Assembly: GCA_011774835.1 (NCBI GenBank)
Contig: JAACAK010000137.1
Coordinates: 1 to 61,646 of the forward strand
Length of the DNA stretch: 61,646 nucleotides
Reading direction: 5' to 3'
DNA from: Candidatus Kutchimonas denitrificans
GTDB lineage: Bacteria > Gemmatimonadota > Gemmatimonadetes > Palauibacterales > KS3-K002
Part shown: piece by piece, positions 9,671 to 19,374 of the stretch
Position numbering within the stretch: the stretch's first letter is position 1
How the letters are laid out: every line of letters starts with the position of its first letter
Made by a program: the position numbers and the translations under genes
Notes under the pieces: model-generated
Told to the model about the DNA's origin: nothing
Database searches by the model: none
What the model saw: only the letters and a program-made list of their open reading frames with translations

Positions 9671-9877
9671 ATGAAACTCGACAACAAAATCGGCGCCGTG
9701 GCGGCGCCGTGCTCAAGACTTGTCACTATTCTACCCCGCGCCTCCCGGCCTCCCACGTCCACCTATCCGGCGGAACTGAGATACACTCGCACAAGCGGGG
9801 CTGTTGTCAAGCCGCTGGAAGCCCGGATACCGGAGGAGCGGCGGTTCACCGCGGTCCGTCCCGTGGCTCCACGGCGA
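9671..9877. other. Intergenic gap between treY and glgP
   Basis: This 207-bp gap is much longer than the other junctions in the - strand run. A small inverted repeat (CCGTG/CACGG, 9861-9874) sits just past the treY stop but has no T-run, so it is at best a weak pausing hairpin. Two direct copies of the self-complementary octamer CGGCGCCG lie at about 9689-9708, directly upstream of glgP on the - strand, and could affect glgP expression. No gene was found. Confidence 0.35.
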
Positions 9878-12736
9878 TCATTCCGCCGCCAGCAGGATGG
9901 CGGCCGGTAGTTCGGAGAAGACGTCCGCGAGCGGCAGGTGTGGTGAGGGTGCGGCCAGCGTTGAAACGGTCGCATCGGTAAACGCGTGTTTCCAGGTCAC
10001 GCCGCTCAGAGACACCGGCAGTTTCAGCTCTGTCTCCCGCCAGATGCCCGGGCCGGTGGGCGCCGTGGCCCCGTCCCCCACCAGGCTGGCCACGCGACGG
10101 GGCACGACCGTCAGCGCCCTACGGTCCCGGTGACGGCGTGCGAAGGCGAATACGTGATCCGCGGCCGGGCCCGTGGCGTAGATCGGCTCGTAATCGCCAC
10201 CGCCGAACAGGTCGGGCTCGGACCGCCGCGTCTGGAGCGCCCGCCAGATGACGAACATCTTGATCCGTCCGTCCTCGGGATGCTCGGCCAGTCGGCGGGC
10301 GAGCTCTCGACGATCCGGCTCCGTGCCCGTCGACCACGCCTCGGCCAGTCCTGTGAGGGCTTGCCGCCGCCGCTCGAAATCGACGGGCCGTCGATTGTCG
10401 GGATCGACCAGGCTGAAGTTCCACAGTTCATCGCCTTGATAGCAGTCGGGCGTACCGGGTGCCGTCAGCTGGACGGCGGTGCGTGCCAGCGAGTTCCACA
10501 GTCCGGGCCGGGCGACGCGCTGTACGAACCCTTCCAGGTCGGCCAGAAAGCGCCCGCTGGTCTCCGGCGACAGCGTCAGCCGAACGAAGCGACGCAGCGC
10601 GTCCTCGAACTCGACGTTCGGTTCGATCCAGTTGCTGTGCTGCTTCGCCTCGCGCACCGCCTTTTCCATGTACGACTCCAGGCGTTGGCGAAACAGGTCG
10701 CTTCCGGCGACTGGTTCCACGTTCACGTCCGCGCCAACGCCCCCCAGCGGCCAGACGCCGACCAGCGTTTGATAGTAGTGGTACTCGGTGTTGCGATCCG
10801 GGACCGCACGCTGCCCACTCTGACCCCGGTGGTCCCGGTTCCAGCGATGCCAGCATCGTACGCGGTCGGACCATTCGTCGGCCACTTCGGACAGCACGTC
10901 GATCCGGGCTCGTACGTCGGCGCTCCGTTTCGTGTCGTGCGTGCTCGCACCGAGCATCGCGGCCGGCCAGTGCATGGCCCGTCGGCGATTCGCTTCGTGC
11001 AGCGTCCCGACCGCGTCCCCCAGGTCCGCGTCGGGTTCGCCGCCCACCTCGTTGCGGGACAGGAGCGGCACGTGAACGTAGAAGGCCGTATCCTCCACGC
11101 CTTTGGCCGCTACCGCGCCGCACGTCTGCTGGAATCGCTGCGTGAACGCCAGCCGTCGGGCGCGCTCGCTCTCGGGCTGGCCGGCGGGTTCTTGTAGCAG
11201 AAGCGCGCGCCGCAACGCATCGAGCGCCGCGACCGGCGCGCGGCCACGTTGGCCGGCCGATTCGAGGGCCCGCACGAGTCGCGCCCGGTCCGACGGCCGG
11301 TGGTCCGGGCGGCGCGGGTTCATGTAGGTCCGGTACACGGACAGGCAGACCATCGCCTCGATGATCGCCTCGGCCAGCGCCCGACGAGCGGGCCCGTCCG
11401 CGCCGCTCACGATCTCGTGCAGGTGCCGGGTCAGACGCTGAACCTCCGCGCCCAGCGCCCGATCCAGCACCAGGCGTTTGCCGCGCCGCGCCACGGCCCT
11501 GAAGTCGATCTCGCGACGGGCGAACGTGCGGTAGCTCGCCTCGATTCTCTCCGCGCCCGCCGGATCGATGAACAGGTCTTCCACCTCGTTCAGGAACGCG
11601 TAGCCTGTCGTGCCGGCGACCGGCCACTCGTCAGGGAGCCGCTCGTCCCGGGCGAGTATCTTCTCCACGAAGATCGGGGTCTCCCAGTCACCGGTCGCTC
11701 CGCGCCTCTCCGTCACTGCGGCTCGCAGCCGCTCCAGATACTCGCCGGGGTCCAGCAGTCCATCGACGTGATCGATCCGCAGACCGTCGATGGTCCCGGC
11801 TTCCACCCACCCCAGCACGCGTTCGTGCGTCGTCCGAAAGACGGCCGGATGCTCCATTCGCAGCGCGACCAGGTGACTGATGGTGAAGAACCGCCGATAG
11901 TTGATCTCGCGGGCGGCGCGCCTCCAGTAGGCCAGCCGATAAGCCTGCGCGGCCAGCAGTCGGCGCAGCCGCTTCGCGCCGCCCGGCACTTCGAGATCGA
12001 AGGCGGCGATGGCAGACTCGATGTGGTCGGCGGCCGCTGCTGACGCCGCGACGTGTGCTGCCAGCTCCGCCAGCGCCGCCGACGCCCAGGCCTCACGTTC
12101 GGCGCCGTCCCGGGCCGCCGGGCCGTGGCGCGGCGGCAGCGAGCGAAGCGCACTCACGATCTCCTCCAGCGTTGCCGGGGCTGACCCTCCCGCGTCCAGT
12201 ACGGCCGGAACCGTCGCCGGGTCGATGGGAAAGATCTGATCGTAGTACTCGAGGCGAAATTCACCGTCGCGATACGCTAGCTCCAGCTCGCCCCTTTGAA
12301 GCACCCGGGCCAGTCGATCGCCCAGAACCGGCAGGAAGATCCGATACGGTCTCCGCGCTCGCGGTGGTCCCCAGTCGATGTCGAACCAATCGGCATAGCG
12401 CGAACAGCGACCGTGCTTCAGCACGTCCATCCAGTACGCGTTCTCCGCTCCGGTCGCCATGTGGTTGGGGACGATGTCGAGCACGGCCCCCATACTGGCG
12501 GCCTCGAGGGTCGCGGCGAGCTCTTGCAGCTCGGCCTCGGTCCCCAACTCCGGGTTCAACGCGTTGGGGTCGACCACGTCGTAGCCGTGGGCGCTGCCGG
12601 CTCGGGCCCGAAGGATTGGCGATAGATAGATGTGCGACACTCCCAGCTGCTCGAGGTACGGGACCAGCTCCCGCACACGGCCGAGCCCGAAGCCGGAGTT
12701 GAGCTGGATACGGTAGGTGGCGCGAACCCTGGCCAT
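9878..12736 (-). CDS. treY: Maltooligosyl trehalose synthase
   Basis: A 952-residue GH13 enzyme that rearranges the reducing-end alpha-1,4 bond of maltodextrins to alpha,alpha-1,1, the first TreYZ step. The N terminus MARVRATYRIQLNSGFG and the HGYDVVDPNALNPELG segment are diagnostic of TreY. The catalytic Asp lies in DGLRIDHVDGL, the Glu in IFVEKILARDE, and GTTGYAFLNEVEDLF follows as in known TreY proteins. The start is the ATG at 12734-12736, six bases after the malQ stop, indicating co-transcription. TreZ is encoded five genes upstream in the same run. Confidence 0.95.
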   Translation of the reverse strand: MARVRATYRIQLNSGFGLGRVRELVPYLEQLGVSHIYLSPILRARAGSAHGYDVVDPNALNPELGTEAELQELAATLEAASMGAVLDIVPNHMATGAENAYWMDVLKHGRCSRYADWFDIDWGPPRARRPYRIFLPVLGDRLARVLQRGELELAYRDGEFRLEYYDQIFPIDPATVPAVLDAGGSAPATLEEIVSALRSLPPRHGPAARDGAEREAWASAALAELAAHVAASAAAADHIESAIAAFDLEVPGGAKRLRRLLAAQAYRLAYWRRAAREINYRRFFTISHLVALRMEHPAVFRTTHERVLGWVEAGTIDGLRIDHVDGLLDPGEYLERLRAAVTERRGATGDWETPIFVEKILARDERLPDEWPVAGTTGYAFLNEVEDLFIDPAGAERIEASYRTFARREIDFRAVARRGKRLVLDRALGAEVQRLTRHLHEIVSGADGPARRALAEAIIEAMVCLSVYRTYMNPRRPDHRPSDRARLVRALESAGQRGRAPVAALDALRRALLLQEPAGQPESERARRLAFTQRFQQTCGAVAAKGVEDTAFYVHVPLLSRNEVGGEPDADLGDAVGTLHEANRRRAMHWPAAMLGASTHDTKRSADVRARIDVLSEVADEWSDRVRCWHRWNRDHRGQSGQRAVPDRNTEYHYYQTLVGVWPLGGVGADVNVEPVAGSDLFRQRLESYMEKAVREAKQHSNWIEPNVEFEDALRRFVRLTLSPETSGRFLADLEGFVQRVARPGLWNSLARTAVQLTAPGTPDCYQGDELWNFSLVDPDNRRPVDFERRRQALTGLAEAWSTGTEPDRRELARRLAEHPEDGRIKMFVIWRALQTRRSEPDLFGGGDYEPIYATGPAADHVFAFARRHRDRRALTVVPRRVASLVGDGATAPTGPGIWRETELKLPVSLSGVTWKHAFTDATVSTLAAPSPHLPLADVFSELPAAILLAAE

Positions 12737-12742
12737 GGCCGG

Positions 12743-14902
12743 TTATGGCACCACGCGCCGGCTTCGCAGCCCCGAGAGGCCGCCCGCCACCTGGCGATCA
12801 GCGATCAGCTCCTCCAGCGCCATGCTGAGGCGCCGCGACCAGTTGGGATAGCGATCGAGCCCGATGCCCGGGACGTTGAGCGGGTCGACCTCGCCCGTCA
12901 GATCGGAGAGCCACACACCAACCAGCGGCGACGGGGTCTTCGACAGAAACGCGTGCACCGCGGCGCATAGCTGCGAGTAGTTGCCGGGGTCTTCCGGCTT
13001 CGGCAGGCAGCCCTCCCGCGCCAATCGCCGCAGCAGCGCGCGTCGAAAGCTCTCCCGCTCCAGACGCAGCACACCCAACCGCTCATCGCTCTCGATCAGC
13101 CCGACACGGCGCGCCAGCGACAGGTCGTGACCTGTCCACAGACTGGCCAGCGGCGGATGGTCGTGAGTGTCGACGGTGACCAGCGCACGCTTCGAGAAGC
13201 CGCGCGCGGGAGGGAAGTTGCCACGCCGATCTCGCTCGAAGTAGAGCACACTGCATGAGAGGATCCCCCAGCGCGCCAGCCGGGCCGAGAGGCCGGGCGG
13301 AACCGTACCCAGGTCCTCGCCGATCACGATCGCTCCGTTTCTGTGACTCTCCAGCGCCAAAACGCCGAGCAGCTCTTGCGCCGGGAATCGGATGTACGCG
13401 CCTTCCGTCGCCGGCCGTCCCGCGGGGATCCAGAACTGCCGGAAAAGGCCCATGACGTGATCGATCCGCAGCGCCCCCACGTGCTCCAGATTGCTCTGCA
13501 GCAGCCGCGCCCAGTACCGGTAGCCGTCTTCCCGCAACCGGAACGGGTTCAGTGGCGGCAGCCCCCAGTCCTGTCCGGTGGTGGAGTAGTCGTCCGGCGG
13601 TGCGCCGAGGTGAACATTCGGGGCGAACAGCTCCGCGAACGCCCACGGGTCGCAGCCGTCGGCGGCCGTTCCGATCGCCAGGTCGCCGTAGGTGCCCAAC
13701 GGCAGGCGGCGCGCCGCCTGGTCGCCCACGTTCCCCAACTGACGGTCGATCTCGAACTGAACGTAACGATGGAAGTCGAACGCCTCGAAGTGTTCCCGTC
13801 GAAACCGGGCCACCTCCTCGGAGCCCGAGTCCCGATAGGGCTCCGGCCAGCGCCGTGGATCCCGCAGGCCGGCTTCGGCGAAATGCTTCGCCAGCGCCTG
13901 GAACGTGGCGAAGTTCTGCAACGCCACCCCCTTCGCCTCCAGGTAGCCCGCATAGGCTTCCCCGCGCTCCGTGGCCCGGTCACGGTGTCGGGCCGCGAAC
14001 GTCCGATGCAGCGACTCGAGAGCCGCACTTTTGAGCGACATGACTCGCTCGTAGTCGACCTGGCCCGCGGCCCGCAGCCCCGCCAACGATTCCTGATAGG
14101 CCGAGGATCGGATCAGCGCCTGCGCCTCGGCCGATTCGGACAGCTCGGGCACCGCCTCGACATCCAGGTAGATGATGTTGCGGAAGGTTCGGCTCACCGG
14201 GCCGTACGGGCTGATGTCACTTCCCGCGTTGCGCAGGGCATGCAGCGGGTTGATGCCCACGAACGCGGCCCCCAGCGAGGCGGCCCAGTCGACCAGGCCG
14301 GAGAGGTCGGTCAGATCGCCCACGCCCCAGTTGCGCCGGCTGCGGACCGCGTACAGGTGCTCCCAGATGCCGAACCGCCGCCCGGGCCCCGCCTTCTCCG
14401 CTATCGTCAGGCAACGGCGCGGGGCTACGATATAACGGCACTTGGCTCGCTGCGCCTCGGCCGCATCGATTTCCAGACGGACGCGATGGTATCCGGGCGG
14501 CGCGTCTCCCGGCAGCTCCAGCCACCGGAAGTCGCCACGCCCGCGGGCGGACAGCCTCCCCTCCGAGCGGTGAGTCCGGCCGCCCTCCTCGGTGATCTCG
14601 AGCGCGTAGTCGAGCTTTGCTCCCGCGGCGGCCGGGGGCGGTCGTACACGCAGCCGGGGCCGGCTACGGCCGCCGCGCCGCCAGACGTGGACGGGCTCGA
14701 GGATCCGCTCCATCTCGGCGCGCCGCACAGACTCGAGCGCCCGAGCGGCGGCGGTCTCGTTCGACGCATCGATGCCGAGAGCGGCCAGGAGCGCCACCCG
14801 TGTATCGTCCGGCGTACGACGAGACTCTCCGAGGTTGTCCACGTACGCGGAGAGGATGCCCATCCTCTCCGCCAGGGCCACCAGCGCCGACGACTCTCCC
14901 AC
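12743..14902 (-). CDS. malQ: 4-alpha-glucanotransferase
   Basis: A 719-residue GH77 amylomaltase that transfers alpha-1,4-glucan segments between maltodextrins. Conserved elements are GIWEHLYAVRSRRNWGVGD, GINPLHAL, the nucleophile region ALRIDHVMGLFRQFWIP and the acid/base region IVIGEDLGTVP. The first part (about residues 1-150) is the extra N-terminal region found in E. coli-type MalQ. The start is a GTG at 14900-14902, six bases after the glgB stop, with no strong ribosome site; translational coupling is likely. Adjacent genes encode branching enzyme and TreY, so it probably adjusts chain length for TreYZ and glycogen turnover. Confidence 0.94.
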   Translation of the reverse strand: MGESSALVALAERMGILSAYVDNLGESRRTPDDTRVALLAALGIDASNETAAARALESVRRAEMERILEPVHVWRRGGRSRPRLRVRPPPAAAGAKLDYALEITEEGGRTHRSEGRLSARGRGDFRWLELPGDAPPGYHRVRLEIDAAEAQRAKCRYIVAPRRCLTIAEKAGPGRRFGIWEHLYAVRSRRNWGVGDLTDLSGLVDWAASLGAAFVGINPLHALRNAGSDISPYGPVSRTFRNIIYLDVEAVPELSESAEAQALIRSSAYQESLAGLRAAGQVDYERVMSLKSAALESLHRTFAARHRDRATERGEAYAGYLEAKGVALQNFATFQALAKHFAEAGLRDPRRWPEPYRDSGSEEVARFRREHFEAFDFHRYVQFEIDRQLGNVGDQAARRLPLGTYGDLAIGTAADGCDPWAFAELFAPNVHLGAPPDDYSTTGQDWGLPPLNPFRLREDGYRYWARLLQSNLEHVGALRIDHVMGLFRQFWIPAGRPATEGAYIRFPAQELLGVLALESHRNGAIVIGEDLGTVPPGLSARLARWGILSCSVLYFERDRRGNFPPARGFSKRALVTVDTHDHPPLASLWTGHDLSLARRVGLIESDERLGVLRLERESFRRALLRRLAREGCLPKPEDPGNYSQLCAAVHAFLSKTPSPLVGVWLSDLTGEVDPLNVPGIGLDRYPNWSRRLSMALEELIADRQVAGGLSGLRSRRVVP

Positions 14903-14908
14903 GGTCAG

Positions 14909-17254
14909 CTACGAGATCGGGACCAGGACTATGCCGCCCAGCGGCGGCACGTGCAGCCGTATCGACTGCTCGTGTCCGTGGAACGCGACCGGCTCGGTGG
15001 CGAAGTTGTCGGGCAGACGGTAGTCGCTGCCCCCGTACCTCTTCTCGTCGCTGCAGAACCGCAGCGCGTAGTTTCCCGCCACCGGCACCCCGATGCGGTA
15101 ATCGTCACGAGGCGCCGGGGTCAGGTTGAGGACCACGACCACGTGATCGTCACCGTCCCAGCGCGTGTACGAGACGATCGAGTTGTCACGGTCGTGGCAT
15201 TCGATCCAGTCGAACCCCGCCGGCTCGTGATCCTGCCGCCAGAGAGCCGGCGTGCGCGTGTACATGGCGCCCAGCTCCTCGAGAAAATGGCCGAAAGTGG
15301 CGCGCATCGGGTCTTCCGCCAGGTGCCAGTCCAGGCTCGTGTCGTGGTTCCACTCTCTCCACGGCGCCAGCTCGGTCCCCATGAACAGCAGCTGCTTGCC
15401 CGGTCGCGTGTACTGGTAGGTCAGCAGCAGCCTCAGGTTCGCGAACTTCTGCCACACGTCGCCCGGCATCCGGTCCAGCAGCGACCCCTTGCCGTGGACC
15501 ACCTCGTCGTGCGAGAGCGGCATGACGAAACGCTCGCTGTACTCGTACAGCATCGCGAACGACAGCTGGCCCAGGTGCCAGTGGCGGTAGACCGGGTCGC
15601 GGCGGAAGAACTCCAGCGTGTCGTGCATCCACCCCATGTTCCACTTGAAGTGGAATCCCAATCCGCCCTCGTAGGTCGGCCGGCTCACCGCGCCCCACGC
15701 CGTCGATTCCTCGGCGATCGTGAAGCAGCCCGGGTACTCCCCTCCGATCACTTCGTTCAGGCGCTTGAGGAACGCCACCGCCTCCAGGTTCTCGCGTCCG
15801 CCGTAGACGTTCGGCACCCATTCGCCCGCCTTGCGGCTGTAGTCCAGGTACAGCATCGACGCGACCGCGTCGACGCGCAGACCGTCGATGTGGAACTCCT
15901 CCAGCCAGTAGAGCGCGTTCGCGATCAGGAAGTTCTGCACCTCCTTGCGCCCGTAGTTGAAGATCAGCGTCCCCCAGTCCGGATGCTCGCCCAGCCGCGG
16001 GTCCTCGTGCTCGTACAGCGCCGTACCGTCGAAGCGGCGAAGCGCGAAGTCGTCTTTGGGAAAGTGGGCCGGAACCCAATCGATGATCACCCCGATCCCC
16101 TTCTGGTGGAAATAGTCCACCAGGTAGCGGAAGTCGTCCGGCGTGCCGTACCGCGCCGTGGGCGCGTAGTACCCGCTCACCTGGTAGCCCCACGAGCCGG
16201 TGAACGGGTGCTCGCTGATCGGCAGGAACTCGACGTGCGTGAAGCCGAACCGCTTCATGTGCTCGACCAGCCTGGGGGCCGCCTCTCGATAGGTGAGCGG
16301 CCGGTCGTTCTCCTCCGGAACCCGGGCCCACGAGCCCAGGTGCACCTCGTACACCGCCATCGGTTCACGCCCGGCGTCCTGGCCGCGACGCGCCTCCAGC
16401 CACTCGCCGTCATCCCACCGGTACGAGGACCGGTAGACGCGCGACGCCGTGCCCGGCGGCATCTCCATCGCGGTCGCGTACGGGTCCGTCTTCACTCGCA
16501 GGTCGCCGCCGCTCGTCTTGATCTCGTACTTGTAGAGGGCGCCCGGCGCCAGCTCGGGGATGAACAGCTCGAAGATCCCCGACGCCCCCATCGAGCGCAT
16601 CGGGTAGAGCCGGCCGTCCCAGCCGCAGAAGTCGCCCACCACGCTCACACGGCGCGCGCTGGGCGCCCACACCGCGAAGGCCACGCCCTCGACACCGTCG
16701 TGTTGCATCGCGCGCGCGCCCAGGCACCGCCACAGCTGATAGTGTGTCCCCTCGTTGAACAGGTGGAGGTCCATGTCGCCTACGGTGGGCCGGAAGCGGT
16801 ACGGATCGTCGCGCTCCCAGGTCGCGCCGTCCTCGAAACGGAAGCGCAGGCGGTAGTCGGCCGGGAGGCTCAGGTCGGGGATCACCGCGCCAAACAGACC
16901 GCTGCCGCCTTCGAGCGCCCGCAGTTCGACTCCGCTGCCGTCCGAAAGCAGGCACACCGCGGCTGTGGCGTCGGGGTGGAAGGCGCGAATGACGACGCCG
17001 CCCTTGACGGGCTGAGCCCCCAGCAGGCGGTGCGGGTCGTGGTGCTCCCCGTCCAGCAGGCGATCCCGGTCGCCGGGATCCGGCTGCAGCGGGTCCGCCA
17101 CCTTCGTCGCCGACTTCGACCGCGCGGATTTCGTCGGCTTCTTCGACTTGCCGGACTTCGCGGTCGCCCTCTTCTTCTCCCCGGCCTTCCGCTTCTCCTT
17201 GTCGTCTTCCTTTTTCGGCTTCGTTCTCTTCTTTTTCTTCTTGTTCTCGGTCAT
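14909..17254 (-). CDS. glgB: 1,4-alpha-glucan branching enzyme with Lys-rich N-terminal tail
   Basis: A 781-residue GH13 branching enzyme (GlgB) making alpha-1,6 branches in glycogen. After the CBM48-like N domain come VYEVHLGSWAR, HVEFLPISEHPF, the nucleophile region DGLRVDAVASMLYLDYSR, the Glu region TIAEESTAW and the substrate-site segment LSHDEVVHGKGS. The first 50 or so residues are an unusual lysine/glutamate-rich, low-complexity tail, otherwise absent from this window's GH13 proteins. The ATG at 17254 has AGGA about 10 bases upstream; a TTG nine bases earlier is possible. It starts six bases past the glgX stop. Confidence 0.95.
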   Translation of the reverse strand: MTENKKKKKRTKPKKEDDKEKRKAGEKKRATAKSGKSKKPTKSARSKSATKVADPLQPDPGDRDRLLDGEHHDPHRLLGAQPVKGGVVIRAFHPDATAAVCLLSDGSGVELRALEGGSGLFGAVIPDLSLPADYRLRFRFEDGATWERDDPYRFRPTVGDMDLHLFNEGTHYQLWRCLGARAMQHDGVEGVAFAVWAPSARRVSVVGDFCGWDGRLYPMRSMGASGIFELFIPELAPGALYKYEIKTSGGDLRVKTDPYATAMEMPPGTASRVYRSSYRWDDGEWLEARRGQDAGREPMAVYEVHLGSWARVPEENDRPLTYREAAPRLVEHMKRFGFTHVEFLPISEHPFTGSWGYQVSGYYAPTARYGTPDDFRYLVDYFHQKGIGVIIDWVPAHFPKDDFALRRFDGTALYEHEDPRLGEHPDWGTLIFNYGRKEVQNFLIANALYWLEEFHIDGLRVDAVASMLYLDYSRKAGEWVPNVYGGRENLEAVAFLKRLNEVIGGEYPGCFTIAEESTAWGAVSRPTYEGGLGFHFKWNMGWMHDTLEFFRRDPVYRHWHLGQLSFAMLYEYSERFVMPLSHDEVVHGKGSLLDRMPGDVWQKFANLRLLLTYQYTRPGKQLLFMGTELAPWREWNHDTSLDWHLAEDPMRATFGHFLEELGAMYTRTPALWRQDHEPAGFDWIECHDRDNSIVSYTRWDGDDHVVVVLNLTPAPRDDYRIGVPVAGNYALRFCSDEKRYGGSDYRLPDNFATEPVAFHGHEQSIRLHVPPLGGIVLVPIS

Positions 17255-17259
17255 ATCGA

Positions 17260-19374
17260 TCAATCCTGGATCTCATGGCTCAACAGTATCAGCGATTGCC
17301 CGACCAGCTGGAGACCCTCGCCGCGAACGTTGCGCGTTCCCCGCCGAGCCGTGTTCAACAGCTGACGCCAGACCCGCGGCCCCTCCATCTGCGGGAGCTT
17401 GAAATAGCGAGCTCGCGAGCTCGCGTTCAGCAGCAGCAATAGTGTATCGCCCTTGATCAGGCGCCCGCGCTCGTCGACCTCGTCGGTCGCCGCGCCGGGG
17501 ACCAGCATGCCCAGCACCCGGTTCTCCGGATCGTGCCAGTCGGCGTCGGTCATCTCTTCGCCGTCGGGTCGGAGCCAGATCAGGTCCCTGACGCCGTCCT
17601 CGCCGATAGGCCGCCCGCTGAAGAAGCTGCGGCGTCGGAGCACCGGGTTTTCCGCACGGATCGCGAACGCGTGCCGGGCGAAATCGAGCAGGCTGCGGTC
17701 CCGATCGTCCAGGTCCCAGTCGACCCACGAGATCTCGTTGTCCTGGCAATAGGCGTTGTTGTTGCCGTGCTGCGTGCGGCCCAGCTCGTCGCCGTGCGAG
17801 ATCATCGGGACGCCCTGGGAGAAGGCCAGCGAAGCGATGAAGTTTCGCTTCATGCGCTCGCGCATCCGAACGATCGTCTGCGTCTCGGTCGGACCTTCAA
17901 CCCCCCAGTTGTTGCTGTAGTTCTCGTCCGTCCCGTCCCGGTTGCCCTCGCCGTTCTCCTCGTTGTGCTTTTCGTTGTAGCTGACCAGGTCGTGCAGCGT
18001 GAAGCCATCGTGAACGGTGACGAAGTTGATGCTCGCGTACGGGTTGCGGCCGCCGCGGTTGTAGAGATCGCTGCTCCCCGATATCCGATAGCCCAGCTCC
18101 GCCAGCTGCCCCTCCTCGCCGCGCCAGAAGCGCCGCAGCGTGTCCCGGTAGCGACCGTTCCATTCCGCCCACCCGGTAGGGAAGTTGCCCACCTGGTAGC
18201 CCCCGGGACCCAGGTCCCAGGGCTCGGCGATCAGCTTCACCTGCGAGAGGATCGGATCCTGCTGGATGATGTCGAAGAACCACGCCAGTCGGCCGACCTC
18301 GTACAGCTCGCGGGCCAGCGCCGGCGCCAGGTCGAACCGGAAACCGTCCACGTGCATCTCCTGCACCCAGTACCGCAGGCTGTCCATCATCAGCTGCATC
18401 GCCCGGGCGTTCAGCATGTTCAGCGTGTTGCCCGTGCCGGTGAAGTCCACGTAGTAGCGCGGGTCGTTCGGGTCGAGGTGGTAGTACGACCGGTTGTCGA
18501 TGCCGCGGAAGGCGACGGTCGGGCCCAGGTGGTTGCCCTCGGCCGTGTGGTTGTACACCACGTCGAGGATCACCTCGATGCCCGCGCTGTGCAGGGCCCG
18601 GACCATCATCTTGAACTCCTGTACCTGCTGGCCCAGCGCGCCGGTGGCGAAGCGCGAGTCGGGCGCGAAATAGCCGATCGTATTGTAGCCCCAATAGTTG
18701 GTGAGCCCCAGCTCCAGCAGGTGACGCTCGCTGATCCAGTGGTGCACCGGCATCAGCTCCACCGCGGTGACGCCCAGCTTGAGCAGATGTTCGAGCACCG
18801 GCTCCGACGCCAGCCCCAGGTAGGTCCCGCGTAGCGGCTCCGGCACGCTGGGATGCTGATAGGTTAGCCCCTTCACGTGGCACTCGTAGATCACCGTCTC
18901 GTTCCACCGCCGGCGCGGCGGTCGATCGTCTCCCCACGTGAACGCCGAGTCGACCACGATGCACTTCGGCATGTCTCCGGCGCTGTCCCGGTCGTCCAGC
19001 GAAAGGTCCGCTTCCGAATCTCCGATTTGATAGCCGAAGACCCGGTCGGTCGTCTGGACCCTGCCGCTGATCGCTTGCGCGTAAGGGTCGAACACGAGCT
19101 TGGCGGGGTTGAATCGGTGGCCCTCTCCCGGCTGATACGGCCCGCTCACCCGGTAACCGTACAGTTGACCCGGACGCACGTCCGGCAGGTACGTGTGCCA
19201 AACGTTGTTCGTCCGCTCGCGCAACGGGATGCGGGCCGATTCCGCGGCCGCATCCGGGTCGGTGAAAAGGCAGAGATCGACGCCGGTGGCGTGCTCCGAG
19301 AAGATCGCGAAGTTCACGCCCTCGCCGTCCCACGTGGCGCCCAGCGGATACGGGTCACCTGGCCAGATTCTCAT
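17260..19374 (-). CDS. glgX: Glycogen debranching enzyme GlgX
   Basis: A 704-residue GH13_11 isoamylase-type enzyme that hydrolyses alpha-1,6 branch points. [25 protein letters not shown] is typical of the CBM48 start of GlgX/TreX. The catalytic Asp lies in [10 protein letters not shown], the Glu in [16 protein letters not shown], and [21 protein letters not shown] is diagnostic for the family. The start ATG abuts the treZ stop with no gap. TreX-type debranching beside TreY and TreZ is a classic arrangement, freeing linear chains for trehalose formation. Confidence 0.95.
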   Translation of the reverse strand: MRIWPGDPYPLGATWDGEGVNFAIFSEHATGVDLCLFTDPDAAAESARIPLRERTNNVWHTYLPDVRPGQLYGYRVSGPYQPGEGHRFNPAKLVFDPYAQAISGRVQTTDRVFGYQIGDSEADLSLDDRDSAGDMPKCIVVDSAFTWGDDRPPRRRWNETVIYECHVKGLTYQHPSVPEPLRGTYLGLASEPVLEHLLKLGVTAVELMPVHHWISERHLLELGLTNYWGYNTIGYFAPDSRFATGALGQQVQEFKMMVRALHSAGIEVILDVVYNHTAEGNHLGPTVAFRGIDNRSYYHLDPNDPRYYVDFTGTGNTLNMLNARAMQLMMDSLRYWVQEMHVDGFRFDLAPALARELYEVGRLAWFFDIIQQDPILSQVKLIAEPWDLGPGGYQVGNFPTGWAEWNGRYRDTLRRFWRGEEGQLAELGYRISGSSDLYNRGGRNPYASINFVTVHDGFTLHDLVSYNEKHNEENGEGNRDGTDENYSNNWGVEGPTETQTIVRMRERMKRNFIASLAFSQGVPMISHGDELGRTQHGNNNAYCQDNEISWVDWDLDDRDRSLLDFARHAFAIRAENPVLRRRSFFSGRPIGEDGVRDLIWLRPDGEEMTDADWHDPENRVLGMLVPGAATDEVDERGRLIKGDTLLLLLNASSRARYFKLPQMEGPRVWRQLLNTARRGTRNVRGEGLQLVGQSLILLSHEIQD

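Noticed and set aside
9861..9874. Terminator after treY
   Set aside because: The stem is only about five pairs and lacks a T-run on the - strand, so I do not call it a terminator.
13343..17365. A 1340-codon open frame on the + strand across malQ and glgB
   Set aside because: It is antisense to two secure GH genes, is Arg/Val/Pro-rich with no recognisable motif, and arises from the high-GC codon bias.
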